Assembly (NCBI GenBank): GCA_017592665.1
Contig: JAGFNW010000025.1
Coordinates: 62,001-126,000 of the forward strand
DNA from: Streptosporangiaceae bacterium NEAU-GS5
Lineage (GTDB): Bacteria; Actinomycetota; Actinomycetes; Streptosporangiales; Streptosporangiaceae
Length of the DNA: 64,000 bases
Direction of reading: 5' to 3'
The position numbers and the translations under genes were made by a program. The notes beneath the pieces are model-generated. The model worked only from the letters and a program-made list of their open reading frames with translations. It was not told the DNA's origin and did no database searches. Position 1 is the stretch's first letter. Each line of letters starts with the position of its first letter. This document shows, piece after piece, positions 51,200 through 59,205 of this stretch.

Positions 51200-51215
51200 G
51201 TACAGAAAGCTGTAC
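51200..51215. promoter_or_regulatory. Inverted repeat in the XRE/DUF397 divergent promoter
   Basis: GTACAG-AAAG-CTGTAC, perfect 6-bp arms, between the methyltransferase/XRE operon and the DUF397 gene. A likely XRE operator controlling both directions. Confidence 0.6.
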
Positions 51216-51284
51216 TGTTCATGGCATAGATCAGACAGGAGATATGGATATTGATACCTCCTGAACACCAATAGGAAGCGCATC

Positions 51285-51491
51285 ATGGAGCAAAACGGAT
51301 TCATCGGGTGGAGAAAATCCACGCGGAGCAGTGGAGACGGCAACTGCGTCGAAGTGGCCTTCGCCGCAGACGGCAGCGTGGGTGTTCGGGACTCGAAGCA
51401 GCACGGCAGGGGCCCGGTCCTGGCCTTCACTCCCGCCGAATGGGAGGCGTTCCTCGGAGGCGTCCGGGACGGCGAGTTCGACCTCGGGTAA
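51285..51491 (+). CDS. DUF397 protein
   Basis: 68 residues: GWRKSTRSSGDGNCVEVAFA, then VGVRDSKQHGRGPVLAFTPA and EWEAFLGGVRDGEFD, the complete DUF397 pattern. DUF397 proteins are thought to antagonise their partner XRE regulator, here the leftward DUF5753 gene. Confidence 0.94.
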   Translation: MEQNGFIGWRKSTRSSGDGNCVEVAFAADGSVGVRDSKQHGRGPVLAFTPAEWEAFLGGVRDGEFDLG

Positions 51492-51499
51492 TGTCATTC

Positions 51500-51546
51500 A
51501 GCCGGATCACGCCTGAATTCGCAGGTCAGGCGAGATCCGGCTTTTT
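51500..51546 (+). terminator. Terminator after DUF397 gene
   Basis: AGCCGGATC at 51500 pairs with GATCCGGCT ending at 51542, with an inner GCCTGA/TCAGGC stem, followed by five T. Confidence 0.8.
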
Positions 51547-51710
51547 CGCGTCATCTTTAGATATCTCTGGCCCCTTGTCGTACCGCTGAGGCATGAGCAC
51601 AATCGGAAACCTTGGACAGTACGAAAACATGCGCAGCACAGCCGGCGCCTCAGGGCGCGACGCGCGGGCATCGCAATCAGCACAGCTACCGCCGGGGCAC
51701 CAGACACGGG

Positions 51711-52253
51711 ATGACGGACAGCTCGATGACAGCGAAGATCACACCTCTCGCCGCCACTTCGCCGACCCATCGGGCACCGGCTTTCACCACGGGGAATCCC
51801 GCCGCCATCGCCATGACGCGGATCGCGGCCTGGCCGCTGTACGGCGGCGCGGCGAGCGTGATGCGCAGCCGCGACCTGGTCCGCGGCGCGCTGACCGCGC
51901 TCGGCCTGGCCGAGCCGGCCGTCGACGACGGCGTGCTCATGGTCTCCGAGCTGGTCACGAACGCGCTGCGGCACGCTCAGGGCCCTTACGAGCTGCGGCT
52001 GCGGCGCGGCGACGAGAGCGTGGTGTGCGAGGTCGTGGACGGCTCGCCGGCCGTGCCGCCACTGCCGAGAAACGCCGCCGCGTGCCGTACGCTCGCCGAG
52101 ATCGACTCCACCGACGACCAGGCGCGGCTGGAAATGGGGCGCGGGCTGGACGTGGTCTGGCAGCTGTCCGGCGGCCGCTGCGGCACCGGCCCGACCACCA
52201 CGACATGTTCCGAAACCGCCGCCAAGGCCGTGTGGTTCGCGCTCACCCTGTGA
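51711..52253 (+). CDS. HATPase_c (RsbW-like) anti-sigma regulatory protein
   Basis: 180 residues from ATG 51711; the frame is open further upstream without a good start. N-box VLMVSELVTNALRHAQGP, G1-box EVVDGSP and G2-like EMGRGLDVVWQLSGGRCG define a GHKL ATP-binding fold of the RsbW/SpoIIAB type. Such stand-alone ATPases are routinely found beside XRE/DUF397 pairs in actinomycetes. Partner unknown. Confidence 0.85.
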   Translation: MTDSSMTAKITPLAATSPTHRAPAFTTGNPAAIAMTRIAAWPLYGGAASVMRSRDLVRGALTALGLAEPAVDDGVLMVSELVTNALRHAQGPYELRLRRGDESVVCEVVDGSPAVPPLPRNAAACRTLAEIDSTDDQARLEMGRGLDVVWQLSGGRCGTGPTTTTCSETAAKAVWFALTL

Positions 52254-52334
52254 CCCTCGCTCAGTCGAGCTGGTAAGACGCCTTTCCCGGCTAGTGTTTT
52301 TTGCGGTAAATAGTCGGCACTTGCGTGGTCATGT

Positions 52335-54824
52335 ATGGAATTTCGGGTGTACCGCATACCTCCGGCCGTGCCGGAATTCACCGGCAGGCAGACCGAGCTC
52401 GCGGCGCTGCGCAATCTGCTGTCGGTGGCCACGCCCCGGCCGGTCTGCGTGATCTCCGGTCCCAGCGGGATCGGCAAGTCGGCGCTCGCCGTGCAGGCCG
52501 CGCAGGCACTCGCCAGGCACTACCCCGACGGCCGCCTGTACGTCGAGCTCAACGGCGGCTCCTCCGCACCGGCCACACCGGAGGAAGCGCTCGCCGCCGT
52601 CCTCCGCCGGCTGGGCGAACGCCCGCCGGACGGCCTCGCGGAGCGCGCCGCCCATTATCGGAAGGCGCTCGCCCGCCGCCGGTTCCTGATCGTCCTCGAC
52701 GACGCGCAGAGCGAACGCCAGGTCCGGCCGCTGCTCCCGGGAGGCGGGACCTGCGGGGTGCTGATCACATCCCGGAGCTCGCTGCCCGCGCTGGCCGGAA
52801 CCTCCCCGATCGAGCTCGGCGAGCTGCCGCCCGAGGCGTCGATCGCCCTGCTCGGCCGCATCGTGGGGGCCGGCCGGGTGGCACGGGAGCGTGCCGCGGC
52901 CGCGCGGATCGCCGAGCGCTGCCGCGGCCTCCCGCTGGCGCTGCGCCTCGCGGGCGCCCGCCTGGCCAGCGAGCCGGACTGGCCGCTCGGGCTGCTCGCC
53001 GACCGCCTCGTCGACCACACGCCGCGCACGGGCGCCGAACCGGGCGCCGAACCGGGCGCCGAACCGGGCGCCGAACCGGGCGCCGAACCGGGCGCCGAAC
53101 CGGGCGCTGGACCGGGCGCTGGACCGGGCGCTGGACCGGGCGCTGGACCGGGCGTCGAACCGGGCGCTGGACCGGGCGCTGGACCGGGCGCTGGACCGGG
53201 CGTCGAACCGGGCGCTGGACCGGGCGCTGGACCGGGCGCTGGACCGGGCGCTGGACCGGGCGTCGAACTCGGCGCCGGGCTCGGCGCCGAGCCCGGATCG
53301 GGGGCGCGGGCGACCATAGGGCTCGCCTGGGAGGCCCTGGACGGCCAGAGCCGGCGGGCGCTGCGCCGGATGGCCGCCCTCGGCCTGCCGGACGCCACCG
53401 CCTGGATCACGGCGGCGCTGCTCGACGCGACCCCGGACGACGCCGCCGGCGCCCTCGACCGCCTGACGCGAGCCGGTCTCCTGACCGCTCACACGCCGGG
53501 CCGCCACATCACCCATGACCTCGTGCGGACCTTCGTCGAGGAGCGGGCCGACGAGAAGACGGCCGGCGACCGGGCGGCGGCCGTCACCCGGCTGCTCGGC
53601 GGCTGGATGTGGCTGCTCCAGCGGATCGCCCCGCCTTTTCGGCCCGGCGTCATCCCGCTGGAGACAGGCCGTTCGCCGGGCGTCGAGGTCGACCCGTCCG
53701 TGACCGACGGCGTCCTCGCCGACCCGTACGCCTGGTTCGAGGCCGAGCAGAAGTCGATCGCCGGCGGCGTGCGGGCGGCGGCCGCACTGGGGCAGGACGA
53801 GATCGCCGTCCAGCTCGCCTCGGCCTTGTCCGGGTCGGCGTTCGTGTCGGGCGACCTCTTCGACGCCTGGAACCAGACCCACGCGGTGGCGCTCGGAGTG
53901 GCCCGGCGCAAGGGGAACACGCTGGGCGAGGCGACGCTGCTAACCGAGCTCGGGCGGCTGCGCGGCGGGCAGAGCCGGTTCGACGAGGCGCGGGCGTGCC
54001 TGAGTCAGGCGCTGCCGCTTTTCCGGGCGACGGGACATCTGCGCGGGGAGCTCGCCACACTCGCCGACCTGGCCCTGTCCTGCCGCGAGCAGGGGCGTTT
54101 CGCCGAGGCGCTCCGCCTGCCGGCCATCGCCGAGCGTCGCGCCGGCCACGACGAGATCGGCGACGACACGGCGATCGCCCAGGTGAAGCGGCTCATCGGG
54201 TCGATCCGCCTCGAACAGGGCGACTACGGTACGGCCTGGCAGGAGCTGGCGCAGGCGCTGTGGCTGTCCCGCACGATCGAAGACCGGCGCGGCGAGGCGC
54301 GGACGCTGCTCGCGATCTCGTGGTACCACCGGGCTCGCGGCGAGCTCGACGAGGCCGGCGAGCACGCGAGCAAGGCCCTGGCCGGCTTCATCGAGATCGG
54401 CGACGAGCCGATGACCGCGCACGCGCTGCGCGCCCGGGCCAAGACCTGGCTCCGGGTGGGACGCCGCGGCGAGGCGCGCCGCCCGCTGGAGCAGGCCCTG
54501 GAGATCTGTCAGGCGGCCAACGACCGGCTGGGCGCCGCCCTCACCCTGCGAACCCTCGGCGAGCTCGACCTCGCCGAGGGCCGGCTGCGCGAGAGCCGCG
54601 GACATCTCGCGCTGGCCGTCCAGCTGACCCAGCGGCTCGGCGTCCCCCTGTGGCGGGCGCGGATCCTGCGGGACACGGCCTGGCTGCAGCACGCGTTCGG
54701 GGCAAGCGATCAGGCCGACGCCCTCCTCGCGGAGGCCATGGAGATCTTCCACCGGCACGGCGCCCGCGAATATCGGGAGCTGTCCGCCGACCCGTTGCCC
54801 CCAGGCCCCTACAGCCGCCTGTGA
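52335..54824 (+). CDS. AfsR-like STAND ATPase with TPR repeats, no DNA-binding domain
   Basis: 829 residues. The N-terminus is MEFRVYRIPPAVPEFTGRQT: the first residues look like the start of a SARP regulator (MEFRV...), but sequence then jumps straight to the pre-NB-ARC linker, so the winged helix and BTAD domain are absent. NB-ARC: Walker A SGPSGIGKSALAV, Walker B RRFLIVLDDAQ, CRGLPLALRLAG. A 22-unit GAEP/GAGP/GVEP repeat (residues ~233-320) separates the ATPase from a winged-helix segment (GLAWEALDGQSRRALRRMAA). TPR-like repeats fill the second half. Confidence 0.85.
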   Translation: MEFRVYRIPPAVPEFTGRQTELAALRNLLSVATPRPVCVISGPSGIGKSALAVQAAQALARHYPDGRLYVELNGGSSAPATPEEALAAVLRRLGERPPDGLAERAAHYRKALARRRFLIVLDDAQSERQVRPLLPGGGTCGVLITSRSSLPALAGTSPIELGELPPEASIALLGRIVGAGRVARERAAAARIAERCRGLPLALRLAGARLASEPDWPLGLLADRLVDHTPRTGAEPGAEPGAEPGAEPGAEPGAEPGAGPGAGPGAGPGAGPGVEPGAGPGAGPGAGPGVEPGAGPGAGPGAGPGAGPGVELGAGLGAEPGSGARATIGLAWEALDGQSRRALRRMAALGLPDATAWITAALLDATPDDAAGALDRLTRAGLLTAHTPGRHITHDLVRTFVEERADEKTAGDRAAAVTRLLGGWMWLLQRIAPPFRPGVIPLETGRSPGVEVDPSVTDGVLADPYAWFEAEQKSIAGGVRAAAALGQDEIAVQLASALSGSAFVSGDLFDAWNQTHAVALGVARRKGNTLGEATLLTELGRLRGGQSRFDEARACLSQALPLFRATGHLRGELATLADLALSCREQGRFAEALRLPAIAERRAGHDEIGDDTAIAQVKRLIGSIRLEQGDYGTAWQELAQALWLSRTIEDRRGEARTLLAISWYHRARGELDEAGEHASKALAGFIEIGDEPMTAHALRARAKTWLRVGRRGEARRPLEQALEICQAANDRLGAALTLRTLGELDLAEGRLRESRGHLALAVQLTQRLGVPLWRARILRDTAWLQHAFGASDQADALLAEAMEIFHRHGAREYRELSADPLPPGPYSRL
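53031..53294 (+). repeat. 12-bp minisatellite inside the STAND ATPase gene
   Basis: Twenty-two in-frame units of the form GGCGCYGRACCG. The order is GAEP x6, GAGP x4, GVEP, GAGP x3, GVEP, GAGP x4, GVEL, GAGL, GAEP. The GVEP units mark a higher-order period, suggesting repeated unequal exchange or slippage. Every unit keeps the reading frame. Confidence 0.95.
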
Positions 54825-54865
54825 CGCCCGTGGAAGGCCCCGCGGACCCGGCCCGGCATCCGGGT

Positions 54866-55189
54866 TCAGGCGGCCTGGAGATACGGCTCCAGGAGGGCGA
54901 GAAGCTGACGCTTCGGCTTGGCGCCCAGGATCTGCTGCACCACTTCGCCGTTCCGGTAAAGGTTGAGGGTCGGGAAGCCGAGGACGTCATATCTGCGGAT
55001 GATCTCGGGGTGCTCGTCGCCGTTGAGCTTGGCGATCGTGAGGCGGCCCCCGTATTCGGCCTCGATCTCCTCGAGCACGGGGACGATCATCTTGCAGGGC
55101 GGGCACCACTCGGCCCAGAAATCGACAAGGACGGGCCGGTCGGAAGCGAGCACCTGCTCGTCGAAGTTGTCGGTGGTCACGGTGATCAA
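54866..55189 (-). CDS. Thioredoxin
   Basis: 107 residues from TTG 55189, whose bases overlap the MerR stop (TTGA). Thioredoxin fold with VLVDFWAEWCPPCKMI and the cis-Pro in GFPTLNLYRNG. The active site is WCPPC instead of the classic WCGPC, which would change the redox potential. GTG 55180 is an alternative start. Translational coupling with a Cys-rich MerR regulator suggests redox-controlled expression. Confidence 0.9.
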   Translation of the reverse strand: MITVTTDNFDEQVLASDRPVLVDFWAEWCPPCKMIVPVLEEIEAEYGGRLTIAKLNGDEHPEIIRRYDVLGFPTLNLYRNGEVVQQILGAKPKRQLLALLEPYLQAA

Positions 55190-55566
55190 TTCGGGTCCTC
55201 CGGGACGCGGGCGCAGCCCGGGCAGGCGTGCGCGAGCTGATCGGTGATCTCGGCGCGGCGCCGGATCAGGGCGCGGATCTCGGAGTCGATCTCGGCGAGC
55301 CTCCGCCGGTAGACCGCGACCGAGTCGGGGCAGGATCCGCCCGACGCGTGTCCCGCGCGAAGACACTCGACGAAGGGCCGCGCATCCTCGAGCCCGAAGC
55401 CCGCGGCGAGCAGCGCGCGGATCTCGGCCACCAGCCGGACGTCGGACTCGTCGTAGTGGCGATAGCCGTTGGATCCACGCCGCGCCGAGATCAGCCCTTG
55501 CTGTTCGTAATAGCGCAGCGCACGCGCGCTCACCCCGGCGCGCTCGGCAAGCTCCCCGATCCGCAT
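55186..55566 (-). CDS. MerR-family regulator, Cys-rich
   Basis: 126 residues. HTH and wing: MRIGELAERAGVSARALRYY, then GLISARRGSNGYRHYDESDV, plus a long dimerisation helix. Cys residues in VECLRAG, GSCPDS and the tail HACPGCARV could sense redox or metal. Its own promoter has the 19-bp spacer and dyad of MerR-controlled promoters. The thioredoxin gene follows and overlaps it. Confidence 0.9.
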   Translation of the reverse strand: MRIGELAERAGVSARALRYYEQQGLISARRGSNGYRHYDESDVRLVAEIRALLAAGFGLEDARPFVECLRAGHASGGSCPDSVAVYRRRLAEIDSEIRALIRRRAEITDQLAHACPGCARVPEDPN

Positions 55567-55573
55567 ATGAGCA

Positions 55574-55604
55574 CGCTAAACCCTGACATGAGCGTCAAGG
55601 TCAA
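55574..55604 (-). promoter_or_regulatory. MerR-type promoter with 19-bp spacer
   Basis: On the minus strand, TTGACC (55604-55599) and TTAGCG (55579-55574) are 19 bp apart. The near-perfect dyad CCTTGAC-GCTCAT-GTCAGGG (55600-55581) lies between them. This over-long spacer is the hallmark of MerR-activated promoters. Confidence 0.7.
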
Positions 55605-56062
55605 GCCCGACACCGCGGATGGTGCCGTGGAGTGCGCCGCGCCCCAGTATGATCATGCCCGGCGGCGCCGCGGCCGAGGTCCGCGCACGTGGCCTACGAC
55701 GTGGTCAGCCTGCTTACCCGAAGATTGTCGGGGGTGGGGGCCCAATAAGGGCGCCACGCAAATGAATGCTCATCCACAATGGTACCGACAATTTGACACA
55801 GCGAAACAGGTAAATCGCACGGCCCCCGTCAAGCGATCATGCCGGGCTCACCGGTTGGGACGCGGGAGCCCAGGTGGCAGGCCCGATACGGGCCCGGCAC
55901 CGGCGGCTATACCCGCTGAGCATGTGAATCTGCACGTGCATCTGCATTTACCAATGTGCGTTCGCGAGAATCAATCTATGATTTTCATCCGCACATTGCG
56001 TCATTGATCCTGGATCGGGCAAAATCCCCTTGGAGTTCGGCGTGGAGGGGAGGACCGGGCGC
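55605..56062. other. Gene-free stretch
   Basis: About 460 bp. Contains the 10-bp palindrome TGCACGTGCA at 55931-55940 and A+T-rich sequence to its right. No gene, RNA or clear promoter pair recognised. Confidence 0.45.
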
Positions 56063-57268
56063 GTGAGCGACTGGATGACCATTTCCGATGATCGCACTCC
56101 GCCGTTCCCCGTTGGGCCGCCTCCCCCGGGGCCCTTCCGCGACGGCGACGACCTTCCCATGCATGGCCTTTACGAGCGCAGCGTGGTCGAGGTCGTGCCC
56201 ACCAACGGCCCCTGGATCCAGGTGATGGCCGTCTGGAACGGCTATCGCGTGTGGGACTTCGCGGGCCCTTCAATGCCCCGGTTCGCGCTCGCGCGGTGCC
56301 CCTTCGTCAGCCCATGGAACGAAATTCTGTCTCAAGGGTTACGTCGCGACCCATCCGATCCGGCGCCCTTCGACGAGGACACGTGGTGCGACCGCTGGAT
56401 CGCGCAGGCGCTCCTCGACGGCAGAAAACCGTTCGGTCGTTTCGAGCTTCCATTCAAGGACGCCAGAAAGTGGTGCGAGCGCGCCAGGCGGTCCGGCGTC
56501 GAATACTCCTTCACCCGGCTGCGGCCCGACGCGGAGGGCTACCCGCGGGCGCTGCACATCACCGCCGGCCGCGTCGAGCCGTACGAGGAGCTGTTCGACC
56601 TCAGGGCGCTGGTCGCCGACTACCGCTCGATCCTCCCGTCGGAGATCGCCGACGACGAGGTGGACGCGCTCATGGACCACCGCGCCGAGTCTCCGGCGCT
56701 GTACGCCTTCGTCAGCTACGACGCCTTCGCCCGGCTCCCCCGGTCGCTGCGCGGCCTGACGCTCGGCTATCCGCCGACGGCCACGGCCGGCCGCATCCTG
56801 CTGGACACGCACGCGGACGTGCTGATCCCCGATTTCCCTATCCACGCGCAGCCATCAAAGGATCTCGACCCACAGCTCAGCGCGATCCCCGGCTGCGACC
56901 ACGACCACGTGGCCCGTCCGCGGGTCAGCCATGACGAGCTGGTGAAGGCGTGCGAGCCGCTGGTGGAGTTCGTGGATTACTACTGGCGGATGGAGGCGGC
57001 GCTGAGCCGCTTCACGTCCCGGATCTCCGGCGCCTATCTGGCGGACTATCCGGAGGCGCTGGTGGCCGCGTTCGAGTCGCACGTGCGGGCCACGACGGAG
57101 GACCGCTATCCGCGCAGCGAGGCGGTCTACGCCCACCTGTGCTGCACGCTTCGCTACCTCGGCCGCGACCCGCAGCGGCTGCTGCACTCGCTGATCACAC
57201 CACAGCTGCCAGCATGGCTCGATCGAGCGCGGCCTGACCGCCCTCCAGGTCGCCTCCGCGAGTCCTGA
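56063..57268 (+). CDS. Hypothetical protein
   Basis: 401 residues from GTG 56063, with GGAGGGGAGGA just upstream. No membrane helix or signal. Recognisable only as a soluble mixed alpha/beta protein: PWIQVMAVWNGYRVWDFAG, ARKWCERARRSGVEYSF and the helical tail LSRFTSRISGAYLADYP. I do not recognise a family. Its end overlaps the convergent HTH-TPR gene by 74 bp. Confidence 0.65.
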   Translation: MSDWMTISDDRTPPFPVGPPPPGPFRDGDDLPMHGLYERSVVEVVPTNGPWIQVMAVWNGYRVWDFAGPSMPRFALARCPFVSPWNEILSQGLRRDPSDPAPFDEDTWCDRWIAQALLDGRKPFGRFELPFKDARKWCERARRSGVEYSFTRLRPDAEGYPRALHITAGRVEPYEELFDLRALVADYRSILPSEIADDEVDALMDHRAESPALYAFVSYDAFARLPRSLRGLTLGYPPTATAGRILLDTHADVLIPDFPIHAQPSKDLDPQLSAIPGCDHDHVARPRVSHDELVKACEPLVEFVDYYWRMEAALSRFTSRISGAYLADYPEALVAAFESHVRATTEDRYPRSEAVYAHLCCTLRYLGRDPQRLLHSLITPQLPAWLDRARPDRPPGRLRES

Positions 57269-58550
57269 GCTCCGACACCTTCGCCCACGCGCGTGCGGCC
57301 TTCTCCGGCGCGCTCATGGCCTCCCAGTGCTCTGCTGCGAGCACAAGGGCACGCGCAGCCTCAAGCGCCTCATCGAGATCCGCGTACGCCTCGGCGAGGA
57401 CCTCGGCCGCGTGCGCGGAAACGAGCGCCGCCGTGCCGTCCATGCTCTTGATCACGTCGGTGGCGCGGTCGATCGCCTGATGCGGGTCGCCCCGCGCCAG
57501 ATCGGCGCGCGCCAGCGCGAGCGAGTTGTAGCCGAGGTCGACCGTGCTCGCCGCGGAGTCGGCAAGATCCTCGTGCGCCTGCAGGAGCGTCGAATAGAGC
57601 GACTCGGCCAGATCGGGCCCCGCCTTGATCAGCTCCTCGCCCATGGCCGAACGGAGCCGCGCCAGGCCGCGCCGGTCGTTCAGGCCGGCCGCGTGCACCG
57701 CGAGCGCCCGGCCGAACAGCTCCTTGGCCGCGGCGATGTCGCCGGAGCGGGCGGCCATGATGGCCCCATTCCAGGCGACCGCCACCTGCCCGCGCGGCTC
57801 GCCGATCTCGTTGGCCGCGTTGGTGAGCTCCAGGAGCAGCTGACGCGGGCGCAGCTGGGCGCCGCGGTCGTCGGTGGTCTCCAGATTCGCCCGCTCCGCG
57901 TACGCGGCGAGCAGCGTGCAGCCGAGCTCGATGATGCTCGACGTCCAGCCGATCGCCAGCACCTCGCGATCCAGGGCCTCCTCGCCGATGGCGATGCCGT
58001 GCCCGAGGTCGCCGATCTCGCGATAGCAGCGGCACAGGGCGGTGGCCAGGCGGGCCCGGTAGTCGACGAGCTGCGGCCACCGGCCGGCCCGCATGGCCAG
58101 CGCCTCGGTGGCGGCGTTGACGTGTGACTCCATGAGCGCCGTCAGCCGGTTGATGGCCTGTGGAAGCTCGCCCTCGCCCTCTACGGCGAGCGCGTAGCCG
58201 AGCTCGGTCTGCCGCCACAGGTCGGGGATCACCCCGAGCGCGGGCTGACCGAGCAGCGCGGCGTATCTCGCGCGGGCGTCGGTGAAACGCCCGGCCGCGA
58301 GCGCCGCGTCGGCGTGACCCGCCTCGGCGCGCAATTTCGTGATCGCGTGCACGTCGAGGCCCTCGGTGAGCCACAACGGAGAACAACGCAGGCCACGGGC
58401 GATTAACCGGATCATGGCCGTGGTCGGCTCGAGGTCGCCCCGCTCAATTAGCTCGATGCAATCATCATCGAGTTCGGGGGCAACCTGAAATGGCCGCAAG
58501 CCTCGCTGCAGCCGTAATGTGCGCATGCGCGCGGCAAGCTGTTCGGGCAC
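57195..58550 (-). CDS. HTH-TPR transcriptional regulator
   Basis: 451 residues from GTG 58550 (GAGGAGCA upstream). N-terminal XRE-like HTH (RMRTLRLQRGLRPFQVAPEL, IELIERGDLEPTTAMIRLIA) followed by about eight TPR-like helical pairs (LRAEAGHADAALAAGRFTDA, LRSAMGEELIKAGPDLAESL). HTH plus TPR is the layout of RRNPP peptide receptors (Rap/NprR/PlcR) as well as of many actinobacterial regulators. It is divergent from a small secreted-looking peptide gene, with a near-perfect 14-bp dyad between. Confidence 0.85.
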   Translation of the reverse strand: MPEQLAARMRTLRLQRGLRPFQVAPELDDDCIELIERGDLEPTTAMIRLIARGLRCSPLWLTEGLDVHAITKLRAEAGHADAALAAGRFTDARARYAALLGQPALGVIPDLWRQTELGYALAVEGEGELPQAINRLTALMESHVNAATEALAMRAGRWPQLVDYRARLATALCRCYREIGDLGHGIAIGEEALDREVLAIGWTSSIIELGCTLLAAYAERANLETTDDRGAQLRPRQLLLELTNAANEIGEPRGQVAVAWNGAIMAARSGDIAAAKELFGRALAVHAAGLNDRRGLARLRSAMGEELIKAGPDLAESLYSTLLQAHEDLADSAASTVDLGYNSLALARADLARGDPHQAIDRATDVIKSMDGTAALVSAHAAEVLAEAYADLDEALEAARALVLAAEHWEAMSAPEKAARAWAKVSELRTRGGDLEGGQAALDRAMLAAVV

Positions 58551-58563
58551 TGTGCTCCTCGCC

Positions 58564-58577
58564 TAACACATGTGCTA
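58564..58577. promoter_or_regulatory. Dyad before the HTH-TPR regulator
   Basis: TAACACATGTGCTA, symmetrical at all but one pair, 13 bp upstream of the regulator start. Probable autoregulatory operator. Confidence 0.55.
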
Positions 58578-58664
58578 GATCAATTCCCGGATCCGCGGAC
58601 CTGGGTCTTGATCAACTGCTAGCCTCACTAGCCTCGATCATAGACACGGTACCCGGAGGTTGAC

Positions 58665-58687
58665 TACCGGCTGATGTCAAGCCGGTA
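58665..58687. promoter_or_regulatory. Hairpin upstream of the 58-aa peptide gene
   Basis: TACCGGCT-GATGTCA-AGCCGGTA, perfect 8-bp stem, ending 36 bp before the peptide ATG. Could be an operator or a leader hairpin. Confidence 0.5.
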
Positions 58688-58723
58688 TCCCGGGGAGCCG
58701 ATTCTCAAATCGCGGAGAAATAA

Positions 58724-58900
58724 ATGAATGCTGCCCGACGGCTGACTTTCAGCCGGGCGGCCTACGCCGCCGTTCTCGTAATCCTCCTGGGATACGTAAC
58801 TGCCGTGAGCTTCGCAGGCGACAGTGCCTCCCACGGCCTGGGGTCCTGGGTCTCGACGGTGTCATCGCTCATCAGCGCCCATGGGAACTGGTGCTGCTGA
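58724..58900 (+). CDS. Small secreted-looking peptide ending in Cys-Cys
   Basis: 58 residues with a good ribosome site (GGAG then AAATAA then ATG). Basic N-terminus (MNAARRLTFSR), one hydrophobic segment (AAYAAVLVILLGYVTAVSFA), then a polar tail SASHGLGSWVSTVSSL and the end ISAHGNWCC. This is the layout of an exported pro-peptide. Its divergence from an HTH-TPR regulator suggests a signalling peptide; a simple small membrane protein is the alternative. Confidence 0.6.
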   Translation: MNAARRLTFSRAAYAAVLVILLGYVTAVSFAGDSASHGLGSWVSTVSSLISAHGNWCC

Positions 58901-59205
58901 CCGGTGACACTCTCGGACCTCGCCAAACTCTTCGGGCATGACCTTACTGTGTCCGAAACCCCGGGAAACATGCGGTAAGAAATCGATCGAGGTCCGCCGG
59001 CAGGGCTGAGCACAGCCTGCCGGCGGGCCATTTCTGCATGTCAGGGCACCGTTGACTCGTGCCATCGCACCTTGTGTCACAGCCGTACCACCTTGCCGGG
59101 ATCCGGTCATCGACCGACCGTCAGCACCGCCTTGACTGATTTATTGACCACTTACGACTTTAATGCCATTTGCCGCCGGATCTGACGGCGTGTTAACTGA
59201 TCTAC
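58901..59205. other. Intergenic region with strong hairpin
   Basis: About 300 bp between the peptide gene and the large transposase-like gene. It contains the hairpin listed next. The right half is more A+T-rich and may carry the promoter of the large gene, but no convincing -35/-10 pair is seen. Confidence 0.5.
58994..59026 (+). terminator. Strong hairpin, probable terminator of the peptide gene
   Basis: CCGCCGGCAG-G-GCTG, loop AGCA, CAGC-CTGCCGGCGG: 14 paired bases with one bulged G, about 94 bp after the peptide stop. Only a short TTT follows, so termination may be inefficient or Rho-assisted. Confidence 0.6.

Noticed and set aside
53031-53294. CRISPR-like array
   Set aside because: Units are contiguous 12-bp repeats without spacers and encode a continuous Gly-Ala/Pro linker.
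58660-58691. Promoter TTGACT / TATCCC for the peptide gene
   Set aside because: Spacer is 20 bp and the -10 is poor; the 8-bp hairpin overlapping it is the better-supported signal.
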